Below, piece after piece: positions 55,741 through 64,000 of a DNA stretch of 64,000 nt (position 1 is the first letter of the stretch; every line of letters starts with the position of its first letter). Position numbers and translations under genes: made by a program. This DNA comes from Rhizophagus prolifer (taxonomy: Eukaryota; Glomeromycota; Glomeromycetes; Glomerales; Glomeraceae), in assembly GCA_019425655.1 (NCBI GenBank), contig NQWY01033933.1, positions 1 to 64,000 of the forward strand, in the 5' to 3' direction. The notes below the pieces were generated by a model. That model saw only the letters and a list, made by a program, of their open reading frames with translations, did no database searches and was not told the origin of the DNA.

Positions 55741-57264
55741 ATGCGATTTGGTTTAATTCTGGGTGATCAATTAAATCACCAACTCGCAACGCTCAAGTAT
55801 TTAAACCAAAATGAAGACATTATTTTGATGGCTGAAGTACTTGAGGAAACATCTTATGTTGCTCATCATCCACAAAAAATAGCTCTGATTTTTAGTGCAA
55901 TGCGACACTTTGCAAAAGAATTAAAAGCACAGGGCTGGAAAATCCGTTATCACACATTTAAGCGCGAAAGTCATATAAAAAAGTTAGTCGACTTTATTGC
56001 TTTGCAGGAGCAACACTTCTCGGCAAATACTCTCGTCGTTACCCAATGTGGTGAGTATCGCTTACAACATGAAATCGATACTTCATGGTCTAACTCACTA
56101 AAACTACCTGTTATTTGTTTAGAAGATGATCGTTTCTTTTGTACCGTAGAACAATTCAAGCAATGGGCAAACAAATATAAAACGCTAAGGATGGAATACT
56201 TTTACCGAGAAATGCGCAAGCAAACTCACTATTTAATGCATGACCAACAACCTGTAGGTGGACAATGGAACTTTGATCAAGCCAATCGAAAAGCGTGGTC
56301 AGGCAATCCACCTTTGCCACCAAAATTAACCTTTGAGCATGATCAAATTGATATAGATGTTATTCAACTGGTCAAGAAAGAATTTTCTCAACATATCGGC
56401 AATCTCAATTCCTTTCAATGGGCAACAACCCGTCAAAATGCCTTACTTGCTTTAGACCATTTTATTTCTAACAACCTACCCCACTTTGGCGATTATCAAG
56501 ATGCCATGGTTTATGGTTCAGATTTTATGTTTCATAGTCTGCTCTCGCCTTATTTAAATTGTGGATTGTTATTGCCACAAGAAGTGTGCGACGCTGCTCA
56601 AACAGCCTATTACAACGGACAGGCCCCCTTAAATGCAGTAGAAGGATTTATTCGTCAGATATTAGGATGGCGGGAATATGTACGTGGAATCTATTGGTTA
56701 TCTATGCCTAACTATAGCGATCAAAATACCCTTCATGCCACCACGCCGCTGCCACAATATTACTGGACAGGTGATACAAAAATGGCATGTATGGCCGAGT
56801 GTTTCAGAAATACCTTTGAACATGGCTATGCTCACCATATTCAGCGTTTAATGATTACAGGCAACTTTGCGCTTTTAGCTGGTGTAAATCCATCTGAAAT
56901 TTGCGAATGGTATTTAGCAGTCTATGTAGATGCTTATGAATGGGTCGAATTACCGAATACATTAGGCATGGCCATGTATGCAGATGGTGGCATCATGGCA
57001 AGTAAACCCTATGCTGCATCAGGTAATTACATACATAAAATGTCAAATTACTGTCAGCACTGTACATATAACGTCAAAACCAAAACTGAACCAGACAGTT
57101 GCCCATTTAACAGCTTGTATTGGTATTTTATGAGCCAGCATGAGGCCATATTTCGTCAAAATCCCAGAATGGCGATGGTCTATAAAAACCTTGATCGTAT
57201 GAAAGATAAAGCTTCTGTCATGCAGCATGCAAAGTTACTTATTCATCAACTTGATGAGCTTTAA
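55741..57264 (+). CDS. Iron-sulfur cryptochrome/photolyase (FeS-BCP, PhrB type)
   Basis: This is a 507-residue flavoprotein of the FeS bacterial cryptochrome/photolyase group, whose studied members repair (6-4) photoproducts in UV-damaged DNA under blue light. The N-terminal domain ([17 protein letters not shown]) would bind the antenna. The FAD-binding helical domain includes [37 protein letters not shown] and [13 protein letters not shown]-like sequence. The cluster ligands are the C-terminal cysteines in NYCQHCTYN and [13 protein letters not shown] plus one in the helical domain (MACMAECFR). It starts a unit with the DUF2256 gene four bases later. Confidence 0.92.
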   Translation: MRFGLILGDQLNHQLATLKYLNQNEDIILMAEVLEETSYVAHHPQKIALIFSAMRHFAKELKAQGWKIRYHTFKRESHIKKLVDFIALQEQHFSANTLVVTQCGEYRLQHEIDTSWSNSLKLPVICLEDDRFFCTVEQFKQWANKYKTLRMEYFYREMRKQTHYLMHDQQPVGGQWNFDQANRKAWSGNPPLPPKLTFEHDQIDIDVIQLVKKEFSQHIGNLNSFQWATTRQNALLALDHFISNNLPHFGDYQDAMVYGSDFMFHSLLSPYLNCGLLLPQEVCDAAQTAYYNGQAPLNAVEGFIRQILGWREYVRGIYWLSMPNYSDQNTLHATTPLPQYYWTGDTKMACMAECFRNTFEHGYAHHIQRLMITGNFALLAGVNPSEICEWYLAVYVDAYEWVELPNTLGMAMYADGGIMASKPYAASGNYIHKMSNYCQHCTYNVKTKTEPDSCPFNSLYWYFMSQHEAIFRQNPRMAMVYKNLDRMKDKASVMQHAKLLIHQLDEL

Positions 57265-57268
57265 GATC

Positions 57269-57409
57269 ATGAAAAAACAGCATCTACCCCAGAAAATATG
57301 TGTCTATTGTCAACGCCCTTTTGACTGGCGAAAGAAATGGGAGCGTTGCTGGGAAGAAGTAAAATATTGCTCTGAAAGATGTAAACGACAAGCCCGCTCA
57401 AATAAGTAA
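57269..57409 (+). CDS. DUF2256 small zinc-ribbon-like protein
   Basis: This is a 46-residue protein starting at ATG 57269, four bases after the photolyase stop. It has two CxxC-like pairs, [20 protein letters not shown] and [13 protein letters not shown], the complete DUF2256 pattern, and probably binds zinc. The longer frame from 57227 would overlap the photolyase end and is not needed. DUF2256 genes are often found beside FeS-type photolyases; a helper role in DNA repair or cluster assembly is inferred from that only. Confidence 0.88.
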   Translation: MKKQHLPQKICVYCQRPFDWRKKWERCWEEVKYCSERCKRQARSNK

Positions 57410-57429
57410 ATATTTCACGCGATTGTTTT

Positions 57430-57466
57430 AACTGATTCAACACTACTCTTCATTGTTGAATCAGTT
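57430..57466 (+). terminator. Hairpin after the photolyase-DUF2256 unit
   Basis: AACTGATTCAAC (57430-57441) and GTTGAATCAGTT (57455-57466) are perfect 12-bp arms with a 13-base loop. The tail is T-rich but not a clean run. It lies between convergent genes and could end both. Confidence 0.6.
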
Positions 57467-57494
57467 GTCTTTCAATTGATTATATTTGATGGTC

Positions 57495-57749
57495 TTAAGC
57501 ATATTTATACTGACGAGAACAGTAAGCTCTTTCAACTTCTGGTGAACGTAATTGCTGATGCTTGGTTTTACGCCCTGCCATACGCTTGCGCCAGAGTTTA
57601 AAACTGCTCGATTTTAAGTTGTATCTCATTAAACGAATAACTTCACTTTCACCTAAGCCATACTCTCGCTCAATTGCTTCAAATGGGGTTCGATCTTCCC
57701 ATGCCATTTCAATAATTCTAGATAAGTCCTGTTCATCAATTTTTTTCAT
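57495..57749 (-). CDS. TIGR03643-family small protein
   Basis: This is an 84-residue basic protein. The ATG at 57749 follows AAGGGC and gives MKKIDEQDLSRIIEMAWEDR; the frame extends to 57821 without a start signal. The pattern TPFEAIEREYGLGESEVIRL looks like a helix-turn-helix, and the second half (SFKLWRKRMAGRKTKHQQL) is strongly basic, suggesting nucleic acid binding. TIGR03643 proteins commonly occur near photolyase and DUF2256 genes, as here, where it converges on them. The function is unknown. Confidence 0.82.
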   Translation of the reverse strand: MKKIDEQDLSRIIEMAWEDRTPFEAIEREYGLGESEVIRLMRYNLKSSSFKLWRKRMAGRKTKHQQLRSPEVERAYCSRQYKYA

Positions 57750-58011
57750 GTTATGCCCTTTTAAATTATGCTGTAACCAAATCTGATTCTTTAACAAACA
57801 ACCTTTCTGAAATAGCTTCACTTACCCGATTGCTTGCCTTGAATGTTTTCGTGTTTTGCTTCAGATCATAGAAAGGCAAACATGAATTTTTTGTGATTTT
57901 TTAGCTTTATAAACTCTATTTTTTATATAAGACATACACAGTTCTAAAACCTTTGAGTGGTTTAACTTTTTATTAACCACTATGGCAAAATTTTTAATAC
58001 CTAAAACATGA

Positions 58012-58041
58012 AAAAAGCCATTGCCTTGGCAATAGCTTTTT
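58012..58041. terminator. Hairpin terminator before tRNA-Arg
   Basis: AAAAAGC-ATTGCC-type arms pair through GCCATTGCC and GGCAATAGC (one mismatch or wobble), with A and T runs on both sides. On the minus strand it could end the hchA transcript; on the plus strand it shields the tRNA gene. It copies the hairpin at 54602. Confidence 0.75.
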
Positions 58042-58068
58042 CGTTTTCGTTTATAATCATTAAATTAT

Positions 58069-58141
58069 GCGCCCTTAGCTTAACTGGATAGAGCAGTTGC
58101 CTCCTAAGCGACCGACGTGGGTTCGAGTCCCGCAGGGCGCA
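58069..58141 (+). tRNA. tRNA-Arg (anticodon CCT)
   Basis: The cloverleaf is complete: acceptor arms GCGCCCT and AGGGCGC with discriminator A, D arm GCTT/GAGC, anticodon stem GTTGC/GCGAC with loop CTCCTAA, and T arm GTGGG/CCCGC with loop TTCGAGT. The anticodon is CCT, which reads the rare arginine codon AGG. The CCA end is not encoded. It stands alone on the plus strand, opposite to hchA. I see no integrase or attachment repeat next to it. Confidence 0.96.
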
Positions 58142-58154
58142 CATATTGAATCAC

Positions 58155-59030
58155 TTAATCCTTCACTTCAGCCAGCAATGTTTCGGCTGCAAGTTTTCCT
58201 AAATTATTAGAAGCAAGCGGACTATCGCCTGTTAATAATTTACGATCTCTATGACATTGTCCTGTAATGCCAGTGTTCAAAATCTTCATACCGAGTTTTT
58301 CAAGGTTCTCACCGACTAACCACGGTAAAGCTCCCGGCATATAACCGATATCAATATTTGCCCCCTTATCTAAGGAATCAGGGAATACACAAATTTGATA
58401 ATCTTTAAAAATGTAATTCTCAGGTTGTTCATCTACTGCCGCAGCCAATAACGAAGCTGGACCATGACATAAAGTAATAATAAATTTATCTTGTTCAACT
58501 GCCCATTTCAGAACTTTTTTGACATCCAAGCTATGTGGAATCTTAGCTAAAACACCATGCCCACCTGGAATAAATACAGCTGCGTATGGTGAGTTTTTCC
58601 CCACTGCATTTTCTAAAATATCGGCAAGTTTTAGCGGATTTTTTAATTTATCTGCATATTTATGAAAAGTATCTAATACCACCTGCTCTTGCTTTGGCAT
58701 TGCCCACATTTCAAGTTTGGCTGGATTACCGGAAAGTGTCGCAACGTCAATTTCAAAACCAGCATTATCTAAATGAAACATCGGCAAAAGCATTTCTACT
58801 GGATGGTTTCCGGTAGAAAAGAACTTACCGTTTTGCATCTGGATATAACGCTCATCGGTTGCAATCATTAAGACCTTTTTATTACCTGTATACGGCGTTG
58901 GGTAAGTCGTACCGTCGTAATCTGTTTTAGGCGAAGTATATTGGCTCAGTGAGTATGGTGATGGGAAGAATGCATTATCTTCTGCCAAATCTGGAGTCGG
59001 ATTTTTATCATTTGATGCTGGGGTATTCAT
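58155..59030 (-). CDS. hchA: Hsp31/HchA chaperone and protein/nucleotide deglycase
   Basis: HchA is a DJ-1 superfamily protein that acts as a holding chaperone, removes methylglyoxal and glyoxal adducts and has glyoxalase III activity. The 291-residue product begins, after a short variable part, with [20 protein letters not shown], then [20 protein letters not shown]. The catalytic cysteine lies in the nucleophile elbow [15 protein letters not shown], and [20 protein letters not shown] ends the fold. The ATG at 59030 has AGGA at a good distance; the upstream ATG at 59039 is too close to it. Length is normal. Confidence 0.94.
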   Translation of the reverse strand: MNTPASNDKNPTPDLAEDNAFFPSPYSLSQYTSPKTDYDGTTYPTPYTGNKKVLMIATDERYIQMQNGKFFSTGNHPVEMLLPMFHLDNAGFEIDVATLSGNPAKLEMWAMPKQEQVVLDTFHKYADKLKNPLKLADILENAVGKNSPYAAVFIPGGHGVLAKIPHSLDVKKVLKWAVEQDKFIITLCHGPASLLAAAVDEQPENYIFKDYQICVFPDSLDKGANIDIGYMPGALPWLVGENLEKLGMKILNTGITGQCHRDRKLLTGDSPLASNNLGKLAAETLLAEVKD

Positions 59031-59231
59031 TGTTACCATCCTTTAGAATTGAAGAACGAAATAACAGCTTTAAGCCAGTTATTATTTCTTAGTACATGTA
59101 TATTTAGATCAACAAACTGGTGCAACACGCCAATAGAATTTGGCAATTTTTATATAGAAATAGGCACAATTAATAATTATAAATTTCAGTTTAGGCAAAC
59201 ATGACGTTCACCTAAACTATCACAGATTAAA

Positions 59232-60230
59232 TTAAGTATTAATCTCTAAAACGATCTTTCCAATATGGTCACCTTGTTCCATACATGCATGGGCACTTTG
59301 TACATCTGAAAAATCATAAGTTTTATAGATTTGCGGTAAGCACTTGCCTTGCGCTAATAACGGCCACACATGTTCATGTAATGACTGAGCAATCTGGGCT
59401 TTTTCTTGGCTATTACGTGCTCGCATAGTTGAGCCAGTAATAGTTGCACGTTTTAAAATCAGTTTCTGCAAATCAAATTCTTTTGCAATTCGACCGCCCA
59501 TAAAACCAATAATCACAAGTCGACCATCACGTTTTAATAGATTTAAGTTTTTCGAGAAATATGAACCACCCACAATATCCAAAATCACATCAACACCTTG
59601 GTCTTGGGTGTGTTTCAAAATTTCTTGCTCAAAATCTTGGGTTTTATAGTTAATTGCAGTCGTTAAGTTAGAGAGTGCTGCAACTTTATCTTCACTTCCA
59701 ACTGTAGCAAAAGTTTTAATCCCTAAAGCATGGCAAATCGCTAAAGCTGTGGTCCCAATACCACTTGCACCACCATGAATCAGTGATGTTTCATTTTCTT
59801 TTAAACGGCCGATATCAAACAGGTTTGTCCAAACTGTAAAGAATGTTTCCGGAATCGCAGCAGCTTGTGTAAATGTTAGATTTTCAGGTATTGGCAATAC
59901 TTGCGTTGCAGTTACCGCACAGTATTCTGCATAACCACCACCGTTGGTTAAAGCACAAACCTTGTCTCCAACTTTGAACTGTTGCACCTGTTCACCTACA
60001 GCAACCACGACCCCAGCGACTTCAAGACCCGGAATTTGCGTAACACCTTTAGGCATTGGGTATAAACCCATACGCTGCAATACGTCTGGACGGTTAATTC
60101 CAGCAGCTTTTACCTCAATTAACACTTCATCTGCTTGAGGTACTGGAACATCTGAATCTTGAAGTTTTAAGACCTCAGGTCCGCCAGGAACCGTAATTTC
60201 AACAATTTTCATGGTTGTTGGAAGACTCAT
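59232..60230 (-). CDS. Quinone oxidoreductase-like medium-chain reductase
   Basis: This is a 332-residue zinc-free medium-chain dehydrogenase/reductase of the quinone oxidoreductase (PIG3-type) group, which reduces quinones with NADPH. It has AAGINRPDVLQRMGLYPMPK, PGLEVAGVVVAVGEQVQQFK and the cofactor loop LIHGGASGIGTTALAICHAL, with no structural or catalytic zinc cysteines. GGAG precedes the ATG. It follows the AraC regulator on the same strand, 46 bases away, and is probably under its control. Confidence 0.88.
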   Translation of the reverse strand: MSLPTTMKIVEITVPGGPEVLKLQDSDVPVPQADEVLIEVKAAGINRPDVLQRMGLYPMPKGVTQIPGLEVAGVVVAVGEQVQQFKVGDKVCALTNGGGYAEYCAVTATQVLPIPENLTFTQAAAIPETFFTVWTNLFDIGRLKENETSLIHGGASGIGTTALAICHALGIKTFATVGSEDKVAALSNLTTAINYKTQDFEQEILKHTQDQGVDVILDIVGGSYFSKNLNLLKRDGRLVIIGFMGGRIAKEFDLQKLILKRATITGSTMRARNSQEKAQIAQSLHEHVWPLLAQGKCLPQIYKTYDFSDVQSAHACMEQGDHIGKIVLEINT

Positions 60231-60276
60231 TGATATGCTCCATATTTGGTTTATATTTTAAATGTATTGATTTACT

Positions 60277-61170
60277 TTAATTCATTGAAGATTTAGGTGG
60301 AACTCCAAACAGCCGTTTGAACTCTCGACTAAACTGTGAAGCACTTACATACCCAACCTGATAGGCGGCTTCAGCAACACCCATTTGATTATTTAAGATT
60401 AAATCACGTGCCTTATGTAATCGAGTAATTTTGATGTACTGTAATGGAGAATAGTTGGTGACTTTCTTAAACGCTTGATGAAAAAGAGAGACACTCATTC
60501 CTGCTTGTTTAGCAAGTTCCTGAACCGTTAAATTGTGATAATAATCTCTTTGAATAATTCCACAAATTGTATAAATCACACTATTTCGACTTATCATAGC
60601 CGAAAGATTTTCGATTAAATCACGACTACCTGCCTGCAAAACCCGATAAATGAGTTCTCGTTTTATCTGTTCTCCCAATATCGCAGTATCTTGTTTAGAA
60701 CGAAGTAAATTCAACAAGCGTAAAGCAACCTCAGATATTACCGTGTTCATGTCTATAATATTTAAACCACAACTGAGCTTTATATCTCTTTTTTCAAGCT
60801 CATCTATAGATGGCTGCTGCTCTTTATCCATTTTAGTGGCTAAATCAGCCATCATTTGCGTTTCAAACTTAATCGCAATTGCCAGCATCGGTTCATTTTC
60901 AACCAACGTATCGCAGTCAAAAGGTATAGCGATCGAGATGAGTAAACACTGGCCTTGTTGAAACTGAAAAGTATCTTTCCCGATATAACCACGCTTTACG
61001 CCTTGTATGACTAAAACAATTGAAGGCTCTTGTAATACAGCAACAGGTTGTGTGGAATGATCTACCCTCATAAGAGTGATATTTGAAATATAGGTAGGAT
61101 ATAACCCTTCTTGAGGAGCCAAATATAAAAAAGCCTCTACCAATCTTTTCATCAAATCATTCTGTTGCAT
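60277..61170 (-). CDS. AraC-family transcriptional regulator
   Basis: This is a 297-residue AraC regulator. The N-terminal cupin-like domain (VAVLQEPSIVLVIQGVKRGY, FQFQQGQCLLISIAIPFDCD) is of the AraC_N type, and the C-terminal part holds two helix-turn-helix motifs (VQELAKQAGMSVSLFHQAFK and VAEAAYQVGYVSASQFSREF, then KRLFGVPP). Regulators with this N-terminal domain commonly control aldehyde or quinone reductase genes next to them, which fits the oxidoreductase gene 46 bases downstream. Confidence 0.88.
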   Translation of the reverse strand: MQQNDLMKRLVEAFLYLAPQEGLYPTYISNITLMRVDHSTQPVAVLQEPSIVLVIQGVKRGYIGKDTFQFQQGQCLLISIAIPFDCDTLVENEPMLAIAIKFETQMMADLATKMDKEQQPSIDELEKRDIKLSCGLNIIDMNTVISEVALRLLNLLRSKQDTAILGEQIKRELIYRVLQAGSRDLIENLSAMISRNSVIYTICGIIQRDYYHNLTVQELAKQAGMSVSLFHQAFKKVTNYSPLQYIKITRLHKARDLILNNQMGVAEAAYQVGYVSASQFSREFKRLFGVPPKSSMN

Positions 61171-61286
61171 TGCTTTATTTTTTACAGGCTATTTAAGATT
61201 TACTATATCAATCAAACTAAAAGGGAAAAGTATTTCTTGGTAGTACTTTGTATAAATAAGCAAGTTAAAGCTATTTTTAGGCATAA

Positions 61287-61314
61287 AAAAAACCTAGAAG
61301 ATTCTAGGTTTTTT
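61287..61314 (-). terminator. Terminator after uppP
   Basis: AACCTAGAA and TTCTAGGTT pair, with A and T runs on both sides. It lies 16 bases past the uppP stop on the minus strand. Confidence 0.88.
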
Positions 61315-61329
61315 CACTTAGTCTGACTA

Positions 61330-62148
61330 TTAAGCAGATAAGTTAAAGAACATAGATGCAATCAGAATAATTACACCAAGCACAATACGGTACCAAGCAA
61401 ATACGCGTAGCGTATGGCGTTCAACAAAAAGTACCAGTGCCTTTACTACAAATAAAGCTGCAATAAATGCTGCAACAAAACCAACACCAATATTAATCAT
61501 ATTGTCTGAGGTCAACACATCAGCATTTTTAATTAAGTCAAATGTCGCTGCACCTAACATGGTTGGCATCGCAAGGAAGAACGAAAATTCTGTCGCAGCT
61601 TTACGAGATAAACCTGCAAACATACCACCAACAATTGTCGCACCTGAACGAGAAGTTCCCGGAATCATCGCAACACATTGAGCAAGACCAACTAAAAGTG
61701 CCTGCTTAAACGTGATTTTTGTTGCGTCTAATGTTTTATGCTCAAACTGTTTAGATTCAACCCAGAAAATAATCAGCGCGCCAACAATTAAGGCTATCGC
61801 AACTACAATTGGACTAAACAAGACACTTTTAATAAAATCGACAGCTAAAACACCAATAATCACTGCTGGGAAAAAAGCAATTAATACACTAAAAGCAAAA
61901 TGACGCGACTCTACATCGCCACTAAAGAAGCCTTTAATCAAGTTAATAATTTTTTGTCGATATAACCAGCACACTGCCAAAATAGCACCTAACTGGATCA
62001 CTACTTCGAATACACGACCACCATCTGAATGGAAATCGATAATATGACCAAATAAAATCAAATGGCCAGTACTGGAAATTGGTAAAAATTCAGTTAAACC
62101 TTCAACAAATCCTAGAAATAGTGCTTTTATAACTTCAAAATTTTCCAT
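61330..62148 (-). CDS. uppP: Undecaprenyl-diphosphatase UppP (BacA)
   Basis: UppP removes a phosphate from undecaprenyl diphosphate to recycle the lipid carrier of cell-wall synthesis; excess activity gives bacitracin resistance. The 272-residue membrane protein has eight or so segments. The catalytic motifs are [20 protein letters not shown] near the start and [20 protein letters not shown] in the second half, with glutamates, serine and arginine all present. ATG at 62148 is used; a GTG directly before it is possible. The gene is monocistronic. Confidence 0.95.
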   Translation of the reverse strand: MENFEVIKALFLGFVEGLTEFLPISSTGHLILFGHIIDFHSDGGRVFEVVIQLGAILAVCWLYRQKIINLIKGFFSGDVESRHFAFSVLIAFFPAVIIGVLAVDFIKSVLFSPIVVAIALIVGALIIFWVESKQFEHKTLDATKITFKQALLVGLAQCVAMIPGTSRSGATIVGGMFAGLSRKAATEFSFFLAMPTMLGAATFDLIKNADVLTSDNMINIGVGFVAAFIAALFVVKALVLFVERHTLRVFAWYRIVLGVIILIASMFFNLSA

Positions 62149-62492
62149 CACTTGCTCAAAAAGTTAATCACTAGAAAGGTCTAAAAAGTTGTTTTATATC
62201 ATGGATAAACCAATACTTTGGCCTAATTCATGTTCAATATCAGATCATTTCTAGCATTTTGGTTATTGCCTTTAATTAAAGGCCGATTATTTAAAGTGCA
62301 ATAATGTATCACATCATTATGACAAACTTAGGTTAACTATCGTAAAAAGATAAAATCTAATCAAAAACAAATCGTCTTCTAGTTATAAATAAAAGCTCTT
62401 ATGCTCAAGCAGGCCAAGAAACCATCTTAAAACATCAAATAAACATGATATTATTTCAAGCATATGTCATTTATATTTAAAATTTAAACAAA
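62149..62492. other. Intergenic region between uppP and the paaX-type gene
   Basis: This 344-base AT-rich gap separates divergent genes. I find no convincing open reading frame, RNA gene, repeat or clear promoter pair in it. Confidence 0.4.
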
Positions 62493-63293
62493 ATGAAAAA
62501 TACTAAAATCAACGCACGTCATCTGATTATCGATCTCTTTCTTTCCTCTGCTTACCCTCAACTTACGATTAAACAAATTTTGGTGGCTGCCAAACTGTTT
62601 AACTTAAGTGAAAATGGTATTCGAGTTGCGACAACCCGTTTATTAAATGACGGTATGATCGAAAGCGTAGAACGCGGAATCTATCAACTTTCACCTCCTA
62701 CGAAAGATTGGGCAAAAGTAATTCTCAATCGTAAAAATGGTATTAAACAAACTAAAGAATGGCAGCAACATTATCTTGCTGTGTTTACAGGCACATTGGG
62801 TCGTATAGACCGAACTGCTCTTAAAAAGCGTGAACGTGTACTGCGTCAATTTGGTTTTAAAGAATTAGAAACAGGTATTTACATCCGCCCAGACAATTTA
62901 GCTTATAGTTTTGAAAAAACGTGTGAGGAGCTTGTTTTAGCTGGACTAGAGAAAGAAGCAAAAATTTGTATTATTCAGTACTTCGAACCCTCAACGCTTA
63001 AGCAAATTTTTTCTTTATGGGATACCAAACAACTCGAAAAAAATTATGAAATGTATAGTCGAGATATCACACACTGGCTTGAAAACTATACTCATCTCTC
63101 CTTAAATGATGCTGCAGTTAAAGCCCTTCTTTTAGGTAGGGAAACGATTGCTTTACTCATGAATGATCCCCTATTACCAGCACCATTTGTAAGTGAGTCT
63201 GCGCGTAATCAATTTGCTCAGGATGTACAGCAGCTAGACGCGATCGGCCAAAAACTTTGGAAAAAAATATATGAACAAGAATTAAACCTATAG
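62493..63293 (+). CDS. PaaX-like transcriptional regulator
   Basis: This is a 266-residue regulator of the PaaX type. The N-terminal winged helix-turn-helix (YPQLTIKQILVAAKLFNLSE, NGIRVATTRLLNDGMIESVE) is followed by a central domain (LAVFTGTLGRIDRTALKKRE) and the C-terminal PaaX domain (YSRDITHWLENY, ALLLGRETIALLMNDPLLP). PaaX itself responds to phenylacetyl-CoA; no phenylacetate gene is here. The fatty acid desaturase gene 106 bases downstream, with inverted repeats before it, is a plausible target, perhaps with an acyl-CoA as signal. That is inference. Confidence 0.75.
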   Translation: MKNTKINARHLIIDLFLSSAYPQLTIKQILVAAKLFNLSENGIRVATTRLLNDGMIESVERGIYQLSPPTKDWAKVILNRKNGIKQTKEWQQHYLAVFTGTLGRIDRTALKKRERVLRQFGFKELETGIYIRPDNLAYSFEKTCEELVLAGLEKEAKICIIQYFEPSTLKQIFSLWDTKQLEKNYEMYSRDITHWLENYTHLSLNDAAVKALLLGRETIALLMNDPLLPAPFVSESARNQFAQDVQQLDAIGQKLWKKIYEQELNL

Positions 63294-63340
63294 TCATCTG
63301 TTTTATTTTTTTACAAACAAATATTTCACTTTTTAAATTT

Positions 63341-63372
63341 TTACAACTATATTTGTAATATAAAATACAAAT
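63341..63372. promoter_or_regulatory. Cluster of TTACAA/TTTGTAA inverted repeats before the desaturase gene
   Basis: ATTTGTA (63351-63357) and TACAAAT (63366-63372) are perfect 7-bp arms 8 bases apart. TTACAA (63341-63346) pairs with TTTGTAA (63352-63358) as a second overlapping repeat, and another TTACAAA lies at 63311. This looks like a regulator binding site 28 bases before the desaturase start. Confidence 0.5.
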
Positions 63373-63399
63373 ACCAAACTCTAATTTGGGAGAATAACA

Positions 63400-64000
63400 A
63401 TGAATACACAGGTAAGTGTTACAGATCTATTTAGTAGAGAAGAAATACAAGAGCTTACAGAACCTTCAGATGTCTATGGTGCTTGGGCTGTTACCAGTAC
63501 ATGGGCTGTTATTGGTGGAACATTCGCCAGCTTAATCATGATGTGGGATTACTTACCGAGTTGGGGTAAATTATTAGCATGTATGCTTGCCTTAGCAATC
63601 TTGGCGGGTCGTCAGTTATGTCTCGCAATTTTAATGCACGACGCGTCTCACAAAAGTCTATTCAAAAATAAGAAAATAAATGATTTTCTCGGTGAATGGC
63701 TATGCGCCCGCCCCATCTGGAATGATCTTCAAAAATATCGTATACACCATGTTCGTCACCATGCAAAAACGTCTACTCCAGATGACCCAGATCTTTCTTT
63801 AGTTGCTGGTTTTCCTGTCAGTAAAAAATCTCTAACTCGTAAATTCTTACGCGACTTAACAGGTATGACTGGCTTAAAGTTTAGCTTAGGTCGAGTTTTA
63901 ATGGATCTGGATGTCATGAAATGGACTGTTGCCAATGACCAAATTTGGTTAGACCGCAGTCATAAAAATTTCGTTGACTATGCAAAGAGTATTGCAAAAA
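63400..64000 (+). CDS. Fatty acid desaturase, 5' part (runs off the right edge)
   Basis: The frame opens at ATG 63400 after GGGAGA and is still open at the last base, giving 200 codons. Two membrane stretches are visible (WAVTSTWAVIGGTFASLIMM, LLACMLALAILAG). The first two histidine boxes of a membrane di-iron desaturase are HDASH (LAILMHDASHKSLF) and HHVRHH (YRIHHVRHHAKT). The third box would lie beyond the window. It should introduce a double bond into acyl chains of membrane lipids. The regulator gene upstream and the repeats at 63341 may control it. Confidence 0.88.
   Translation, partial: MNTQVSVTDLFSREEIQELTEPSDVYGAWAVTSTWAVIGGTFASLIMMWDYLPSWGKLLACMLALAILAGRQLCLAILMHDASHKSLFKNKKINDFLGEWLCARPIWNDLQKYRIHHVRHHAKTSTPDDPDLSLVAGFPVSKKSLTRKFLRDLTGMTGLKFSLGRVLMDLDVMKWTVANDQIWLDRSHKNFVDYAKSIAK

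Noticed and set aside
58069-58141. tRNA-Arg as the attachment site of an integrated element
   Set aside because: No integrase, no repeated tRNA 3' end and only ordinary chromosomal genes lie on both sides.

Overview
This window reads as a chromosomal segment of an Acinetobacter of the calcoaceticus-baumannii complex. The DNA is AT-rich with short intergenic gaps. It carries several genus hallmarks: the AdeIJK RND efflux operon, the PmrCAB lipid A modification operon, a DcaP-type porin and a Bap-type giant surface protein. AdeI, AdeJ, AdeK and PmrB look very close to A. baumannii proteins as I remember them, but PmrB in particular seems to differ at several positions. I therefore stop at the complex rather than naming a species. 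I see no insertion sequence, prophage, integron or CRISPR array.

Layout. 1-1447: the 5' end of a bap gene on the minus strand, with repeated Ig-like modules and two frame breaks. 1702-2175: a 3' fragment of trhO. 2443-3203: a YgfB/YecA-like protein and a 57-residue PA3496-type protein. 3562-6613: rpoD (one frame break), ybeD and lipB. 6694-10063: an SCP2-like protein coupled to an iron alcohol dehydrogenase, then a PuuP-like amine importer. 10101-11156: a flavodoxin-type protein and its divergent HxlR regulator, with a palindromic operator between them. 11217-17040 (minus): trmL, cysG, serS, a lipoprotein, lolA, rpmA, rplU. 17483-20535: ispB and a Gcr-type membrane protein. 20719-27263: a PAP2 phosphatase gene joined to adeIJK. 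27373-33253: two YbjQ paralogues, three minus-strand genes and valS.

33372-34289 is an AT-rich orphan RES-domain gene whose codon use differs from its neighbours. 34470-39016: a J-domain protein, an AEC transporter with a divergent LysR regulator, and an ammonium transporter. 39207-43735 is a polymyxin-response block: a PAP2-type phosphatase gene converging on pmrB-pmrA-pmrC, with matching TTTAAG-N5-TTTAAG PmrA boxes before both pmrC and the phosphatase gene. 43853-45104 is dcaP, with one frame break. 45648-54576: an AmpG-like MFS protein, an acyltransferase, a patatin-like lipoprotein, nfeD-qmcA, a YjbR protein, ispA, prpF and an AroP-type permease. 54673-58141: nudC, then an iron-sulfur photolyase with its two small companion families (DUF2256 and TIGR03643), then tRNA-Arg(CCT). 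58155 to the end: hchA, a quinone oxidoreductase, an AraC regulator, uppP, a PaaX-like regulator and the start of a fatty acid desaturase.

Themes. Many genes serve the envelope: efflux (adeIJK), lipid A decoration (pmrCAB), lipoprotein transport (lolA), undecaprenyl phosphate recycling (uppP), isoprenoid supply (ispA, ispB) and phospholipid handling. Four host genes are damaged: bap twice, rpoD, dcaP, and trhO by loss of its 5' half. Because rpoD is essential, some of these breaks are probably sequencing or assembly errors rather than biology.
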